Source: Lachnospiraceae bacterium (GTDB taxonomy: Bacteria; Bacillota; Clostridia; Lachnospirales; Lachnospiraceae). From it: 64,000 nucleotides of DNA. Below the pieces are notes generated by a model, which saw nothing but the letters and a program-made list of their open reading frames with translations, did no database searches and had not been told where the DNA came from. Location: the NCBI GenBank assembly GCA_024691305.1, contig JAILNS010000015.1:124001-188000 (forward strand). Direction: 5' to 3'. Positions 1 to 9,582 of this stretch are shown here, piece by piece (position 1 is the first letter of the stretch; each line of letters begins with the position of its first letter). A program made the position numbers and the translations under genes.

Positions 1-2742
1 ACCGAACCAGCAAGCAAGGCATACCGAAGTGATGTTTATTTCGTTGAAGATCCGATCCTTTGGTCCGTGGATGAGCCATATTTATACAGATTGTGTGTAG
101 AACTTAAGACACAAAACGGTGATACACAGGAGGTTTCCTCGTCTGTCGGATTTAAAAATGTATATTGTGACCCTGACAAGGGATTTTTCTTAAACGGTGT
201 TCATATGAAATTAAACGGAGTCTGTGAACATCATGATCTGGGCGTTATGGGGGCCGAGTTTAATAAGTCTGCAATGCGCCGGAAAATCGAAATTCTTAAG
301 ACGATGGGCGTTAATGCCATCCGCGGAACCCACAATATGATGGCTGAAGGATTACTTGAACTTTGCGATGAAATGGGAGTTTTGTATATTTCAGAAGCTT
401 TCGATATGTGGAATCATCCAAAGACGGAGTTTGATTATGCCAGGTTTTTTGATGACTGGCATGAAAAAGATGTCGCAAGCTGGGTCAGACGCGACCGTAA
501 TCATACCTGTGTTTTGATGTGGAGTATCGGAAATGAGATTGCCGACATCCATAATTATGAAAAAGAAGGACAGGCAATGACTAGGCATCTTATGGAACTG
601 GTCGCCGGTCATGACTACAGGGAGAATGCTTATATTACACAGGGATCTAATTATATGCCCTGGGAAAATGCGCAGAAGTGTGCGGATATACTGAAAGTTG
701 CAGGATATAACTACGGAGAGTCCTGCTATATTGAACACCACAAAGAGCATCCTGACTGGATCATATACGGAAGTGAGACTTCATCCATTACGCAGAGCAG
801 AGGTGTGTATCATTTGCCGCTGTCTGCAAATTCTCTCGGTGAAGAGGATGACCAGTGTTCCGCACTCGGAAATTCGACTACAAGCTGGTCGGCCAAAAGC
901 TATGAACTGTGTGCCGCTATTGACAGGGATACGGAGTTCTCTCAGGGGCAATTTTTATGGTCAGGGTTTGACTATATAGGTGAACCTACTCCTTATCAGA
1001 CCAGAAGCTGTTATTTCGGCCAGATAGATACCGCAGGATTTCCCAAGGATTCATACTATTTTTGGAAATCCAACTGGACCGATCCTGCTAAAGATCCTTT
1101 TGTTCATGTTTTTCCTTATTGGGATTTTAATGAGGGACAGATCGTGGATGTCAGAGTCGTATCAAACCTTCCCGAAGTCGAACTTTTTGTAAATGGCATA
1201 AGTCATGGAAGACAGAGTCTTGATCATGCTCCCGGAAGCGGATATCATCTCATCGCAGACTGGCCGGTTCCTTATGAAAAAGGGGAAATAAGAGCAGTCG
1301 CATATGAATCTCCAGGATCAGATAAGGCAGGCGCAGAGTGCATAAGATACAGCTTTGGAAATACGGACAAACTTATAGTTAAAAGATATGGATTTACTTC
1401 CACACAAACGCCACAGGATATCGCTTTTTATGAAATAAGCGCGGTCGATAAGGATGGCCATCCCGTTGAAAATGCCTGTGACAGAGTAGAAGTAGCGGTT
1501 AAAGGTAACGGAGTACTTATAGGACTTGATAACGGCGACAGTTCCGATCCTGACGGATACAGAGTGCATACCAGAAGACTGTTTAACGGAAAGCTTTTGG
1601 CGGCAGTCAGGATAACGGGTAAGGACGATATCGAACTGATTATCCGGATAGCAGAGAGTAATGAAGATATAAGGCGTATAGATCTAAAATGTGAAGACAG
1701 CAGACAATTATCTCCTGATCACAGACGGATCACGGTATATGCAAAGGCACAGCCCGAAAGTGCTTCAGGCAGGGAGATAAGTTATAAGATCGTAGATGAC
1801 CTTGGTATAAAATCCCATCTTGCATCGTTCGATATCGTAAAAAACAATGACGGAAGCGAAAGTATAAATATAAATGCTAAAGGAGACGGACGGTTCAGAC
1901 TTCGTGCCACGGCCGGAAGCGAAGGTCAGAAGGTGCGTGTCATATCGGATATGGATTTCGAGATCACAGGGTGCGGACAGGCATACAGAAATCCTTACGA
2001 GTTTGTGTGGGGCAGCACTTATTCATCCGGAATCGGAGAAGTTGGCAGCGGTAATGAGAAAGGATTTGCGACTGCCAGAGGTGACAGAACGGTTGTTATT
2101 TTTGAAGACATTGATTTTGGATCCTTCGGCGCGGAAAGCATTACAATACCCATTTTTTCACTTGATTCAGACGATGTACCCTTGAAGGTATGGGCAGGTG
2201 TTCCTGGAAGTGGGAATGAGGTGCTGCTGGTCGATACAGTGTATTCAAAACCCAGACAGTGGGCAGTATTTATTGAGGATACATGGCCTCTTAAGCATAG
2301 GGTAAAAGGGATTACTTCAATCAGTTTTGAATTCACTAATAAGGTTCATGTTCGCGGATTCATATTTAAGGAGGCCGACAAAGCAAGGGCAAGACTTCTG
2401 GCGCCAGATGCCGATGCCATTTACGGAGATGACTTTAAACGTACCGAAACGGTTGTAGAACATATAGGGAATAACGTTTCGCTGATGTTTAACAATATGG
2501 ATTTTGGCAATGAAGGTATAAACCATATAACGATATGGGGCCAAACTCCAAATGAATCCAATCCCGTACATGTGCGATTCTTCAGAGAAGATGAGACGAT
2601 CAAAGAAGTATGTGAATTTGAAAATTCGGATCATATATGTGAAAGAACATTCGAACTTTCTCATATTACCGGTAAATGGGATGTATCTTTTGTCTTTATG
2701 CCGGGTTCGAACTTTGATTTTGAAGCCTTCAGATTCCAATAA
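1..2742 (+). CDS. Glycoside hydrolase family 2 beta-glycosidase, 5'-truncated by the window edge
   Basis: The reading frame is open from base 1, so the true start and the N-terminal sugar-binding domain lie outside the window; the GTG at 67 is internal, since the codons before it (LWSVDEPYLYRL) match the end of a GH2 beta-sandwich. Counting from that GTG, the TIM barrel carries the acid/base motif MWSIGNEI (Glu157) and the nucleophile motif YGSETSS (Glu237), the standard 80-residue spacing. A DUF4982-like beta domain follows (VELFVNG near 385). The C-terminus holds two similar modules, each with a DFG..G..I-type motif (near 680 and 811), resembling CBM6-type beta-sandwiches. The likely role is release of terminal beta-linked sugars, probably galactose, from plant or host glycans. 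The exact substrate is not determinable. No anchoring motif is seen at the C-terminus. Confidence 0.9.
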   Translation, partial: TEPASKAYRSDVYFVEDPILWSVDEPYLYRLCVELKTQNGDTQEVSSSVGFKNVYCDPDKGFFLNGVHMKLNGVCEHHDLGVMGAEFNKSAMRRKIEILKTMGVNAIRGTHNMMAEGLLELCDEMGVLYISEAFDMWNHPKTEFDYARFFDDWHEKDVASWVRRDRNHTCVLMWSIGNEIADIHNYEKEGQAMTRHLMELVAGHDYRENAYITQGSNYMPWENAQKCADILKVAGYNYGESCYIEHHKEHPDWIIYGSETSSITQSRGVYHLPLSANSLGEEDDQCSALGNSTTSWSAKSYELCAAIDRDTEFSQGQFLWSGFDYIGEPTPYQTRSCYFGQIDTAGFPKDSYYFWKSNWTDPAKDPFVHVFPYWDFNEGQIVDVRVVSNLPEVELFVNGISHGRQSLDHAPGSGYHLIADWPVPYEKGEIRAVAYESPGSDKAGAECIRYSFGNTDKLIVKRYGFTSTQTPQDIAFYEISAVDKDGHPVENACDRVEVAVKGNGVLIGLDNGDSSDPDGYRVHTRRLFNGKLLAAVRITGKDDIELIIRIAESNEDIRRIDLKCEDSRQLSPDHRRITVYAKAQPESASGREISYKIVDDLGIKSHLASFDIVKNNDGSESININAKGDGRFRLRATAGSEGQKVRVISDMDFEITGCGQAYRNPYEFVWGSTYSSGIGEVGSGNEKGFATARGDRTVVIFEDIDFGSFGAESITIPIFSLDSDDVPLKVWAGVPGSGNEVLLVDTVYSKPRQWAVFIEDTWPLKHRVKGITSISFEFTNKVHVRGFIFKEADKARARLLAPDADAIYGDDFKRTETVVEHIGNNVSLMFNNMDFGNEGINHITIWGQTPNESNPVHVRFFREDETIKEVCEFENSDHICERTFELSHITGKWDVSFVFMPGSNFDFEAFRFQ

Positions 2743-2746
2743 AAAT

Positions 2747-2780
2747 AAGGGGAGATGCGAATGCATCTCCCCTTTAATTT
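2747..2780. terminator. Bidirectional intrinsic terminator between the GH2 and ABC exporter genes
   Basis: A perfect 12-bp stem (2747-2758 with 2763-2774, loop GAAT) is followed by a T-rich tract on the + strand and preceded by an A-run, which becomes a U-run for the minus-strand ABC genes. It therefore serves two convergent transcripts. Confidence 0.85.
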
Positions 2781-2792
2781 TTATATCAGGAT

Positions 2793-4571
2793 TTAATTTA
2801 TATCCTCTATCTGTGCCGTATAAAGCTTGTAATACAGCCCTTTTTGAGCCATGAGTTGATCATGAGTTCCGCATTCTGCGATTCCACCGTCGTCGATATA
2901 CATGATCTTGTCACAACCGATTATAGTCGAGAGACGGTGTGCTATAACAAAACTTGTACGCCCCTGTAACATGTTGTTCAGTCCTTTTTGAAGAGCCCGT
3001 TCCGTCTGGACATCTATACTTGATGTAGCTTCATCCAGAACCAGTATCGCGGGATCGGACAGAAGGGTTCTTGCAAAAGATATCAACTGTTTTTGTCCCT
3101 GTGATAAAAGAGAACCGCGTTCTTTTACCTCGGTCTTATAGCCGTCGGACATTCCGTTTATGAACTCGTCAGCACATACCGTAGTACTTGCTTTGATTAT
3201 TTCTTCTTCTGTCGCATTCAGCTTTCCGTATCTTATATTGTCTTCGATCGTTCCTGAAAATATAAAACTGTCTTGCAGCATTATGCCCATTTGTGAACGG
3301 AGAGATTTAAGCGTTACCCGGGATATATCATGACCGTCGATCAGGATCCTTCCGCTGTCAAGGTTATAGAAGCGTGATATTAGACTTACTATCGTGCTTT
3401 TTCCGGCTCCGGTTGGACCTACCAATGCAATGCTTTCGCCGGGATTTACACTGAATGACACATTATGCAGGATCTCTTTTCCTTTTTCATAAGAGAAAGT
3501 GACATTTTCAAAGTCAACCTTGCCTGTTATAGGCGGTATTTCGTATGCATCCGGTGCATCGGTTACTTCGACCGGTTCATCTATAGTTTCGAATATCCTT
3601 TCAAGGTAGGCGATATTATTGATAAAGTTATTGAAAATATTTCCAAGGTTCATTATGGGCTGCCAGAACCTGGAAGCATAACTTGAGATTGCAACGATTA
3701 TTCCAAGGCTAGTATTTCCCTGACCGAAGATCACGATACCGGTTATGAATATCGCAGCACGGACACATACGGAGATTGTGTCTATTCCGGGCCAGACAAG
3801 AGTGGAATAGCTTACGGCTCTCATCCATGTCCTCCTGCAGAGTGCGGATAAACCTTCAAATATCTCTGCGTTTTCGTCTTCTCTGGCAAATATCTGGGTT
3901 ATTCTTGCCCCTACGATATTTTCCTGCAGATAGGCATTCAGATTGGAATTTTTATTGGAAACCTGCTGCCAGGCTTTTCTTTGTTTGTTCTTGATCCAGA
4001 ACATAAATACCATAAGTATCGGGACGCCTGCCATAACGACCAGGGAAAGCTTAACATCGACGATAAACATGAAGATAACTATAAATATCAGGTTAAGGAT
4101 CTCAAGAACTATGTTTATAAGTCCGTTGGAGAGCATATCGGATACAGAGTTAACGTAATTTACAACTCTTATAAGTATCTTTCCGTGCGGTCTGTCATCA
4201 TAATACTGGAAGGGAAGTCTTTGTAAATGCTCAAATATATCGGTTCTTATATCATAGATGATGTTCTGGCTGACATTTACCATGATCCGTGAACGTATAG
4301 TGGTAAATATTACACTTACAGCATAGAAGAGTACGAGCTCGACTACGAGTAGGACAAGAAGACGCACATCTTTTGAGGGAATGGCATCGTCAAGGGCTCT
4401 TTCGACCAGCATGGGAGATACCAAAGCAGCAGCTCCGCCGAGGGCAGAAAGAACCAGAGCCAGTATCATCTGGCCGGAATGTTTCTTTATATATACCGAA
4501 GCTCGGAGTAAATGCCTGAAATCAAAAGGCTCCTCCAGGAGTTCATCTTCTTTGTAGGTGTTTCTTGCCAA
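2793..4571 (-). CDS. ABC exporter half-transporter, consensus-site subunit
   Basis: This is a type IV (ABCB-like) half transporter of 592 residues, with an N-terminal six-helix membrane domain and a C-terminal ATPase. Walker A is GPTGAGKST, Walker B is ILVLDEATSS with the catalytic Glu, and the signature is LSQGQ, departing from LSGGQ. A TTG start is chosen: it lies one base after the partner's stop, has a GGAG ribosome site about 9 bases upstream, and no ATG occurs before residue 35. With the upstream gene it forms a heterodimer of the TM287/288, BmrCD or LmrCD type, in which this subunit supplies the catalytic Glu. The substrate is unknown; drugs, lipids or peptides are all possible. Confidence 0.9.
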   Translation of the reverse strand: MARNTYKEDELLEEPFDFRHLLRASVYIKKHSGQMILALVLSALGGAAALVSPMLVERALDDAIPSKDVRLLVLLVVELVLFYAVSVIFTTIRSRIMVNVSQNIIYDIRTDIFEHLQRLPFQYYDDRPHGKILIRVVNYVNSVSDMLSNGLINIVLEILNLIFIVIFMFIVDVKLSLVVMAGVPILMVFMFWIKNKQRKAWQQVSNKNSNLNAYLQENIVGARITQIFAREDENAEIFEGLSALCRRTWMRAVSYSTLVWPGIDTISVCVRAAIFITGIVIFGQGNTSLGIIVAISSYASRFWQPIMNLGNIFNNFINNIAYLERIFETIDEPVEVTDAPDAYEIPPITGKVDFENVTFSYEKGKEILHNVSFSVNPGESIALVGPTGAGKSTIVSLISRFYNLDSGRILIDGHDISRVTLKSLRSQMGIMLQDSFIFSGTIEDNIRYGKLNATEEEIIKASTTVCADEFINGMSDGYKTEVKERGSLLSQGQKQLISFARTLLSDPAILVLDEATSSIDVQTERALQKGLNNMLQGRTSFVIAHRLSTIIGCDKIMYIDDGGIAECGTHDQLMAQKGLYYKLYTAQIEDIN

Positions 4572-4572
4572 C

Positions 4573-6411
4573 TTATGCTTCTCCGTTCTGTAATCTGACC
4601 ATTTCTGCGTAATAGCCGCCTTTTTTGATCAGTTCTTCATGTGTTCCCTGTTCTGTGATCTCGCCGTTATTCATTATGAGTATTTTGTCCGCACTCTTTG
4701 TGGTCGATATTCTTTGGGCTATTATGATCTTGGTGCAGGTAAACGGTAATTCAGATAAACTGTGCTGTATCTCTTTTTCAGTCTCTAAGTCTACGGCGGA
4801 TGTGGTATCGTCGAGGATCAGTATAGCGGGCTTTACTGCAAGCGCACGTGCCAGGGATATACGCTGTTTCTGACCGCCGGATAATCCCACTCCTCGTTCT
4901 CCCACGATGGTTTCATATCCTTCGGGCATCTTGGCTATAAATTCATCGGCTGCGGAACTCCTTGCGAATCTGACAACTTCTTCTTTGGTTAAGGTTCCGT
5001 CTCCGTAAGCGATATTTCCGTCGATAGTATCGGAATAGAGCAGTACGTCCTGTGTCGCAAGCCCGATATTGCTTCTTAAGTCTTTTATCCTGTATTTATT
5101 AACATTGATATTGTCGATAAGCACCTCGCCGTCTGTTGGCTCGTAGAAGCGGGGTATAAGATGAATAAGTGAGGTCTTACCGCAACCCGTCTCGCCCATT
5201 ATGGCAATTGTTTCACCGGGATTTGCAGTGAATGATACGTGTTTCAGAACAGGGAGCTTACCATCAGAGTACTGGAATGAAACATCCTTAAATTCTATAA
5301 GACCTTCAAACCTTTCGCTGTGGGGTATGGCATTTTGAGCGTCTTTTATCTCGGGCTCGGAGTAATATATCTCCATAACTTTTTTCGAAGCCGCCGAAAA
5401 TCTCTGGAATTCATTCATTATATTTCCGAGCTGTCTCATCGGGTTGGCTATTGCCCATGTAAGACCTGAAAAAGCAACATACTCACCCATAGTAATATTT
5501 CCGTGAATCAAAAACAGCCCGCCTACGAGCAAAAGTACGACAGGGAGGATATTGGCCAGCGTTTCAACATAAGGATAGAAGGTGAGCCAGGTATTTGCGG
5601 TCTTTATATTGGTTTCCCGATAATCGGTGTTGCATTCATCAAATTTCTCTATTTCATAGTCTTCTCTGGCAAATGCTTTAACGACCCTGTTTCCCGATAT
5701 GTTTTCCTGTGCAACGGTATTCATATAAGCAAGTTTCTCACGCAAAAGAGCATGCAGCGGAGCAACACGTACCTTAAACATATATATTATGAGGAAGATA
5801 AAAGGCGCGATCGATAGAAGACACAGTGCGAGCTTCCAATCCATATAAAAATAATAGATCGCTGTGGCCCCGAGAAGAGAGAAGGCCTCAACTACCATAC
5901 GCACGACCCATGCAAGCATATGCCTGACCGCATCAAGATCGCCGGTAACTCTGGTCATCAGATCACCGGTTCTGTATGTGGAATAGAATTTCATGTCCTG
6001 GCGCTGGATCTTGTCATAGAGATAATTTCTTACCTTAAAAAGAACTCCCTGTGAAACTTTTTCATAAGCCATACAGTCAAAGTAAACTAGGACGCAGCGT
6101 ATGAGTGTAAGCCCAACCATGAGGACGATAAGGGTATAGAATCCGTTACGGTTGTTTGCAAGATTGTATGCTGCATTTTCGCCGGAAAGATACTGATCAA
6201 CCAGTTTTGATGAAAAGTACGGTACGGTCAGTTGCAGCGCATTGTAGCAAACGGTACCGATCATGGCTATTACATAAAGCCACCGTAACCCTTTCATGTT
6301 AGCCCATAACCACTGTATTCTGGTCAGTTCAAAAGGCCATGCACTGTCGATTTTTTTTGATCTGCAGTATTTTGCGCCTGTCATTCTTTGTAATTCCGCT
6401 TGGTTTAACAT
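4573..6411 (-). CDS. ABC exporter half-transporter, degenerate-site subunit
   Basis: This is the partner of the downstream half-transporter (612 residues), with an ABC membrane domain followed by an ATPase. Walker A is GETGCGKTS and the signature is a canonical LSGGQKQR, but Walker B reads ILILDDTTSAVD: the catalytic Glu is Asp. In heterodimeric exporters this is the hallmark of the subunit whose own Walker site is non-hydrolytic and pairs with the partner's altered LSQGQ signature. The gene is first in a two-gene operon, with one base between its stop and the next start. No strong ribosome site precedes its ATG. It is transcribed divergently from galE. Confidence 0.9.
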   Translation of the reverse strand: MLNQAELQRMTGAKYCRSKKIDSAWPFELTRIQWLWANMKGLRWLYVIAMIGTVCYNALQLTVPYFSSKLVDQYLSGENAAYNLANNRNGFYTLIVLMVGLTLIRCVLVYFDCMAYEKVSQGVLFKVRNYLYDKIQRQDMKFYSTYRTGDLMTRVTGDLDAVRHMLAWVVRMVVEAFSLLGATAIYYFYMDWKLALCLLSIAPFIFLIIYMFKVRVAPLHALLREKLAYMNTVAQENISGNRVVKAFAREDYEIEKFDECNTDYRETNIKTANTWLTFYPYVETLANILPVVLLLVGGLFLIHGNITMGEYVAFSGLTWAIANPMRQLGNIMNEFQRFSAASKKVMEIYYSEPEIKDAQNAIPHSERFEGLIEFKDVSFQYSDGKLPVLKHVSFTANPGETIAIMGETGCGKTSLIHLIPRFYEPTDGEVLIDNINVNKYRIKDLRSNIGLATQDVLLYSDTIDGNIAYGDGTLTKEEVVRFARSSAADEFIAKMPEGYETIVGERGVGLSGGQKQRISLARALAVKPAILILDDTTSAVDLETEKEIQHSLSELPFTCTKIIIAQRISTTKSADKILIMNNGEITEQGTHEELIKKGGYYAEMVRLQNGEA

Positions 6412-6431
6412 TTAACTTGTCAATTATATTT

Positions 6432-6459
6432 AATCTACACTATTTTGAAAAAAAGGCAA
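6432..6459 (-). promoter_or_regulatory. Candidate sigma-A promoter for the ABC exporter operon
   Basis: On the minus strand a TTGCCT -35 (6454-6459) and a TAGATT -10 (6432-6437) are separated by 16 bp, about 20 bases before the start codon. It is a partial match, inferred from sequence alone. Confidence 0.4.
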
Positions 6460-6491
6460 GTATTTTATAAAAAGTTAATCATAAAAGACTA

Positions 6492-6521
6492 TTTTCCTTT
6501 ATTCTCTATATGAGATATAAT
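6492..6521 (+). promoter_or_regulatory. Candidate galE promoter
   Basis: A perfect TATAAT -10 lies at 6516-6521 in the divergent region, with only a weak -35-like TTTTCC about 18 bp upstream. It is 45 bases before the galE ATG, which has a GGAGG ribosome site at 6553-6557. Confidence 0.5.
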
Positions 6522-6565
6522 ATATAAGCTGAAAATGAAATACAGATCATACGGAGGAAATCATT

Positions 6566-7582
6566 ATGAAGATATTGGTTACCGGCGGTGCGGGATACAT
6601 AGGTTCGCATACCGTAGTAGAACTTATTGAAAACGGATATGATGTAGTGGTTGTTGATAATCTCGTCAATTCATCTTCAAAGAGCCTTGAGCGTGTAAAA
6701 CAGATCACAGGTAAGGACATCCCTTTTTACGAGGCTGATATTCTTGATAAGGAAGCTGTTGAATATATATTAAAAAAGGAAAATGTGGATGCCTGCATTC
6801 ATTTTGCGGGATTAAAGGCTGTAGGCGAGTCGGTGCAGAAACCATGGGAATACTATGAGAATAATATTCAGGGTACTCTGGTTTTAGTTGATGCCTTGAG
6901 AAGACACGGAGTTAAGAATATTATCTTTTCATCATCCGCAACCGTATACGGAGATCCCGAGTTTATACCGATCACGGAGGAATGCCCCAAGAAATCATGC
7001 ACCAATCCTTACGGATGGACCAAATCTATGCTTGAGCAGATCCTTTCGGATATGCAAAAAGCCGATCCCGAATGGAATGTTATACTTCTGAGGTATTTTA
7101 ATCCGATAGGAGCCCACAAATCCGGACTGATAGGTGAAAATCCAAACGGTATTCCAAATAATCTTATGCCGTATATAACTCAGGTGGCTGTAGGGAAACT
7201 CGAAAAACTCGGAGTTTTCGGAAATGACTATGATACACCGGATGGGACCGGAGTAAGAGACTATATACATGTGGTAGACCTTGCAAAAGGACATGTTAAG
7301 GCTCTTGATAAGATACAGGAAAAATGCGGCCTTAAGATCTATAATCTCGGAACCGGAAACGGTGTGAGCGTTCTTGAACTTGTCAAAGCATTTGAGGATG
7401 CTACAGGTCAGAAGATTCCTTATGAGATCAAGCCCAGAAGAGCAGGCGATATTGCTACATGCTATGCGGCTGCAGATCTTGCAAAGAAAGAACTTGGCTG
7501 GACTGCGCAGTACGGTATCAGGGAAATGTGTGAAGATTCATGGAGATGGCAGTCACAAAATCCCAACGGATTCGAAGATTAG
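6566..7582 (+). CDS. galE: UDP-glucose 4-epimerase
   Basis: This enzyme interconverts UDP-glucose and UDP-galactose with bound NAD in the Leloir pathway, and supplies UDP-galactose for surface polymers. The 338-residue length is typical. The Rossmann motif [10 protein letters not shown] starts at residue 7, SSSATVYGD carries the catalytic Ser, and YGWTK places the catalytic Tyr149 and Lys153 at the same positions as in the E. coli enzyme. The GGAGG ribosome site is 8 bases before the ATG. The gene stands alone, with its own promoter candidate and terminator. Its position beside a beta-glycosidase locus is compatible with galactose use, though the two genes are not in one operon. Confidence 0.97.
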   Translation: MKILVTGGAGYIGSHTVVELIENGYDVVVVDNLVNSSSKSLERVKQITGKDIPFYEADILDKEAVEYILKKENVDACIHFAGLKAVGESVQKPWEYYENNIQGTLVLVDALRRHGVKNIIFSSSATVYGDPEFIPITEECPKKSCTNPYGWTKSMLEQILSDMQKADPEWNVILLRYFNPIGAHKSGLIGENPNGIPNNLMPYITQVAVGKLEKLGVFGNDYDTPDGTGVRDYIHVVDLAKGHVKALDKIQEKCGLKIYNLGTGNGVSVLELVKAFEDATGQKIPYEIKPRRAGDIATCYAAADLAKKELGWTAQYGIREMCEDSWRWQSQNPNGFED

Positions 7583-7604
7583 AGCTTTTTTAGAGATAAT
7601 ATGT

Positions 7605-7640
7605 AAGGGCGGTTTATGGATAGCATAAACCGCCCTTTTG
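7605..7640 (+). terminator. Intrinsic terminator of galE
   Basis: A 14-bp stem (7605-7618 with 7624-7637, loop GATAG) is followed by a short T-run. It separates galE from glmS. Confidence 0.85.
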
Positions 7641-7696
7641 TGGTAGAGTAATACAGTAAGTGTTTTATTTAAAATTTACGTATTTAAGGAGTAAAT

Positions 7697-9565
7697 ATGT
7701 GTGGAATAGTTGGATTTACAGGTAAACGTCAGGCAGCTCCGATCCTGCTTGAAGGCTTATCCAAACTGGAATACAGAGGATATGATTCTGCGGGTATCGC
7801 AGTAAGAGACGGCGTACATGAAGCGGAAGTGGTCAAGACTGTCGGACGTCTTAAAAATCTTGAAGAGAAAACCGATAACGGTAAAAGCATACCAGGATGC
7901 TGCGGTATCGGTCATACCAGATGGGCTACTCACGGCGGCCCTTCAAAGACTAATGCACATCCTCATGTTTCCGGTAACTGTACCGGTTCTGCTTCGGGTC
8001 CTGTAGAATCCGAAGTTGTGGGTGTACACAACGGTATCATTGAGAACTATCAGGAACTTAAAGAAAAACTGATAAAAAACGGTTATGAGTTTTACAGTGA
8101 TACCGATACCGAAGTGGCCATCAAACTTGTAGATTATTATTATAAAAAATACAAAGTCGGACCGATCGACGCTCTGGCAAAAACGATGGTCAGGGTCAGG
8201 GGATCCTATGCTCTCGAGGTGATGTTCAAGGACTACCCCGATGAGATATATGTTGCAAGAAAAGACAGTCCCATGATAATCGGAATTGCTGACGGTGAAG
8301 TATATGTTGCGTCTGATGTTCCGGCTATCTTAAATCATACAAGAACCGTATATTATATCGGTAATAATGAGATGGCAAGGCTTGCGGACGGCCGTGCTGA
8401 GTTTTATGACTTAAACGGTGACATAATCGAAAAAGAACCGGTAGAGATAAAATATTCCGCAGAAGCTGCCGAACGCGGTAATTTCGAACACTTTATGATG
8501 AAGGAGATCCATGAACAGCCCGATGTTGTAAAGACTACGATCAATTCACTGGTTAAAGACAAAAAAGTGGATCTGTCCGGAGCCGGACTTACCACAGAGG
8601 ATATCGAGAGAGTTTCCGATATGGTCATTGTTGCTTGCGGTTCCGCATGGCACGTCGGAATGGCAGCTCAATATGTTATAGAAGATCTTGCAAAAATGCC
8701 TGTAAGAGTAGAACTTGCTTCAGAATTCAGATACAGACATCCCTTGCTTAATGATAATACTCTTGTTGTCGTTATATCCCAGTCAGGTGAGACCGCGGAC
8801 ACACTTGCCGCTTTGCGTGAAGCCAAGGAGCGTGGTGTCAAGACTCTGGCCATCGTCAATGTGGTTGGATCTTCAATAGCAAGAGAAGCAGATCATGTAA
8901 TAACCACCCTGGCGGGCCCCGAGATTTCCGTTGCGACGACCAAGGCATACAGTTGTCAGCTCGTTGTATCGTATCTTCTTGCACTGGAATTCGGACGCGT
9001 ACGCGGTAATATATCCGATAAGGATTATTCAACTTATTTATCCGAAATATCACGTATACCCGAATGCATAACCAAGATCCTTGATGACAAGGAAAGAATA
9101 CAGTGGTTTGCGGCCAAAATATCCGCTGCAAGGGATGTTTTTTTCATCGGCCGAGGAATCGATTATGCCATAGGGCTTGAAGGCAGCCTTAAGATGAAGG
9201 AAATCTCGTATATACATTCCGAAGCTTATGCTGCAGGTGAACTTAAACACGGTACCATAAGCCTGATAGAGGACGGGACTCTTGTTGTCGGGATCCTCGG
9301 TCAGGATGATCTGTATGAAAAAACAATCTCCAATATGGTCGAGTGTAAGTCCAGAGGAGCTTATCTTATGGCACTTACTTCGTACGGACGTTATGAAATA
9401 GAAGATACGGCTGATTTTGTAACATATGTACCCAAGATGGATAAGCATTTTATAGGATCACTTGAGGTTATACCGCTTCAGCTCCTCGGTTATTATGTAT
9501 CTGTAGCCAAAGGACTTGATGTGGATAAACCCAGAAATCTGGCTAAGAGTGTAACTGTAGAATGA
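7697..9565 (+). CDS. glmS: Glutamine--fructose-6-phosphate aminotransferase (isomerizing)
   Basis: This enzyme makes glucosamine-6-phosphate from fructose-6-phosphate and glutamine, the first step to UDP-GlcNAc for peptidoglycan. The N-terminal nucleophile hydrolase domain begins MCGIVGF, so Cys2 becomes the N-terminal nucleophile after Met removal; HTRWATHG is the glutamine-binding segment. Two SIS sugar-isomerase domains follow, and the protein ends in KSVTVE, the family's typical C-terminus. Its length of 622 residues is normal. AAGGAG lies 5 bases before the ATG. Only about 60 bases separate the galE terminator from the start, too little for a glmS ribozyme, so that form of feedback control is absent here. 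Confidence 0.98.
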   Translation: MCGIVGFTGKRQAAPILLEGLSKLEYRGYDSAGIAVRDGVHEAEVVKTVGRLKNLEEKTDNGKSIPGCCGIGHTRWATHGGPSKTNAHPHVSGNCTGSASGPVESEVVGVHNGIIENYQELKEKLIKNGYEFYSDTDTEVAIKLVDYYYKKYKVGPIDALAKTMVRVRGSYALEVMFKDYPDEIYVARKDSPMIIGIADGEVYVASDVPAILNHTRTVYYIGNNEMARLADGRAEFYDLNGDIIEKEPVEIKYSAEAAERGNFEHFMMKEIHEQPDVVKTTINSLVKDKKVDLSGAGLTTEDIERVSDMVIVACGSAWHVGMAAQYVIEDLAKMPVRVELASEFRYRHPLLNDNTLVVVISQSGETADTLAALREAKERGVKTLAIVNVVGSSIAREADHVITTLAGPEISVATTKAYSCQLVVSYLLALEFGRVRGNISDKDYSTYLSEISRIPECITKILDDKERIQWFAAKISAARDVFFIGRGIDYAIGLEGSLKMKEISYIHSEAYAAGELKHGTISLIEDGTLVVGILGQDDLYEKTISNMVECKSRGAYLMALTSYGRYEIEDTADFVTYVPKMDKHFIGSLEVIPLQLLGYYVSVAKGLDVDKPRNLAKSVTVE

Positions 9566-9582
9566 GAGGTTTAGACGTATAA

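Noticed and set aside
7641..7696. Possible glmS ribozyme upstream of glmS
   Set aside because: Only about 56 bases lie between the galE terminator and the start codon, too short for the ribozyme core.
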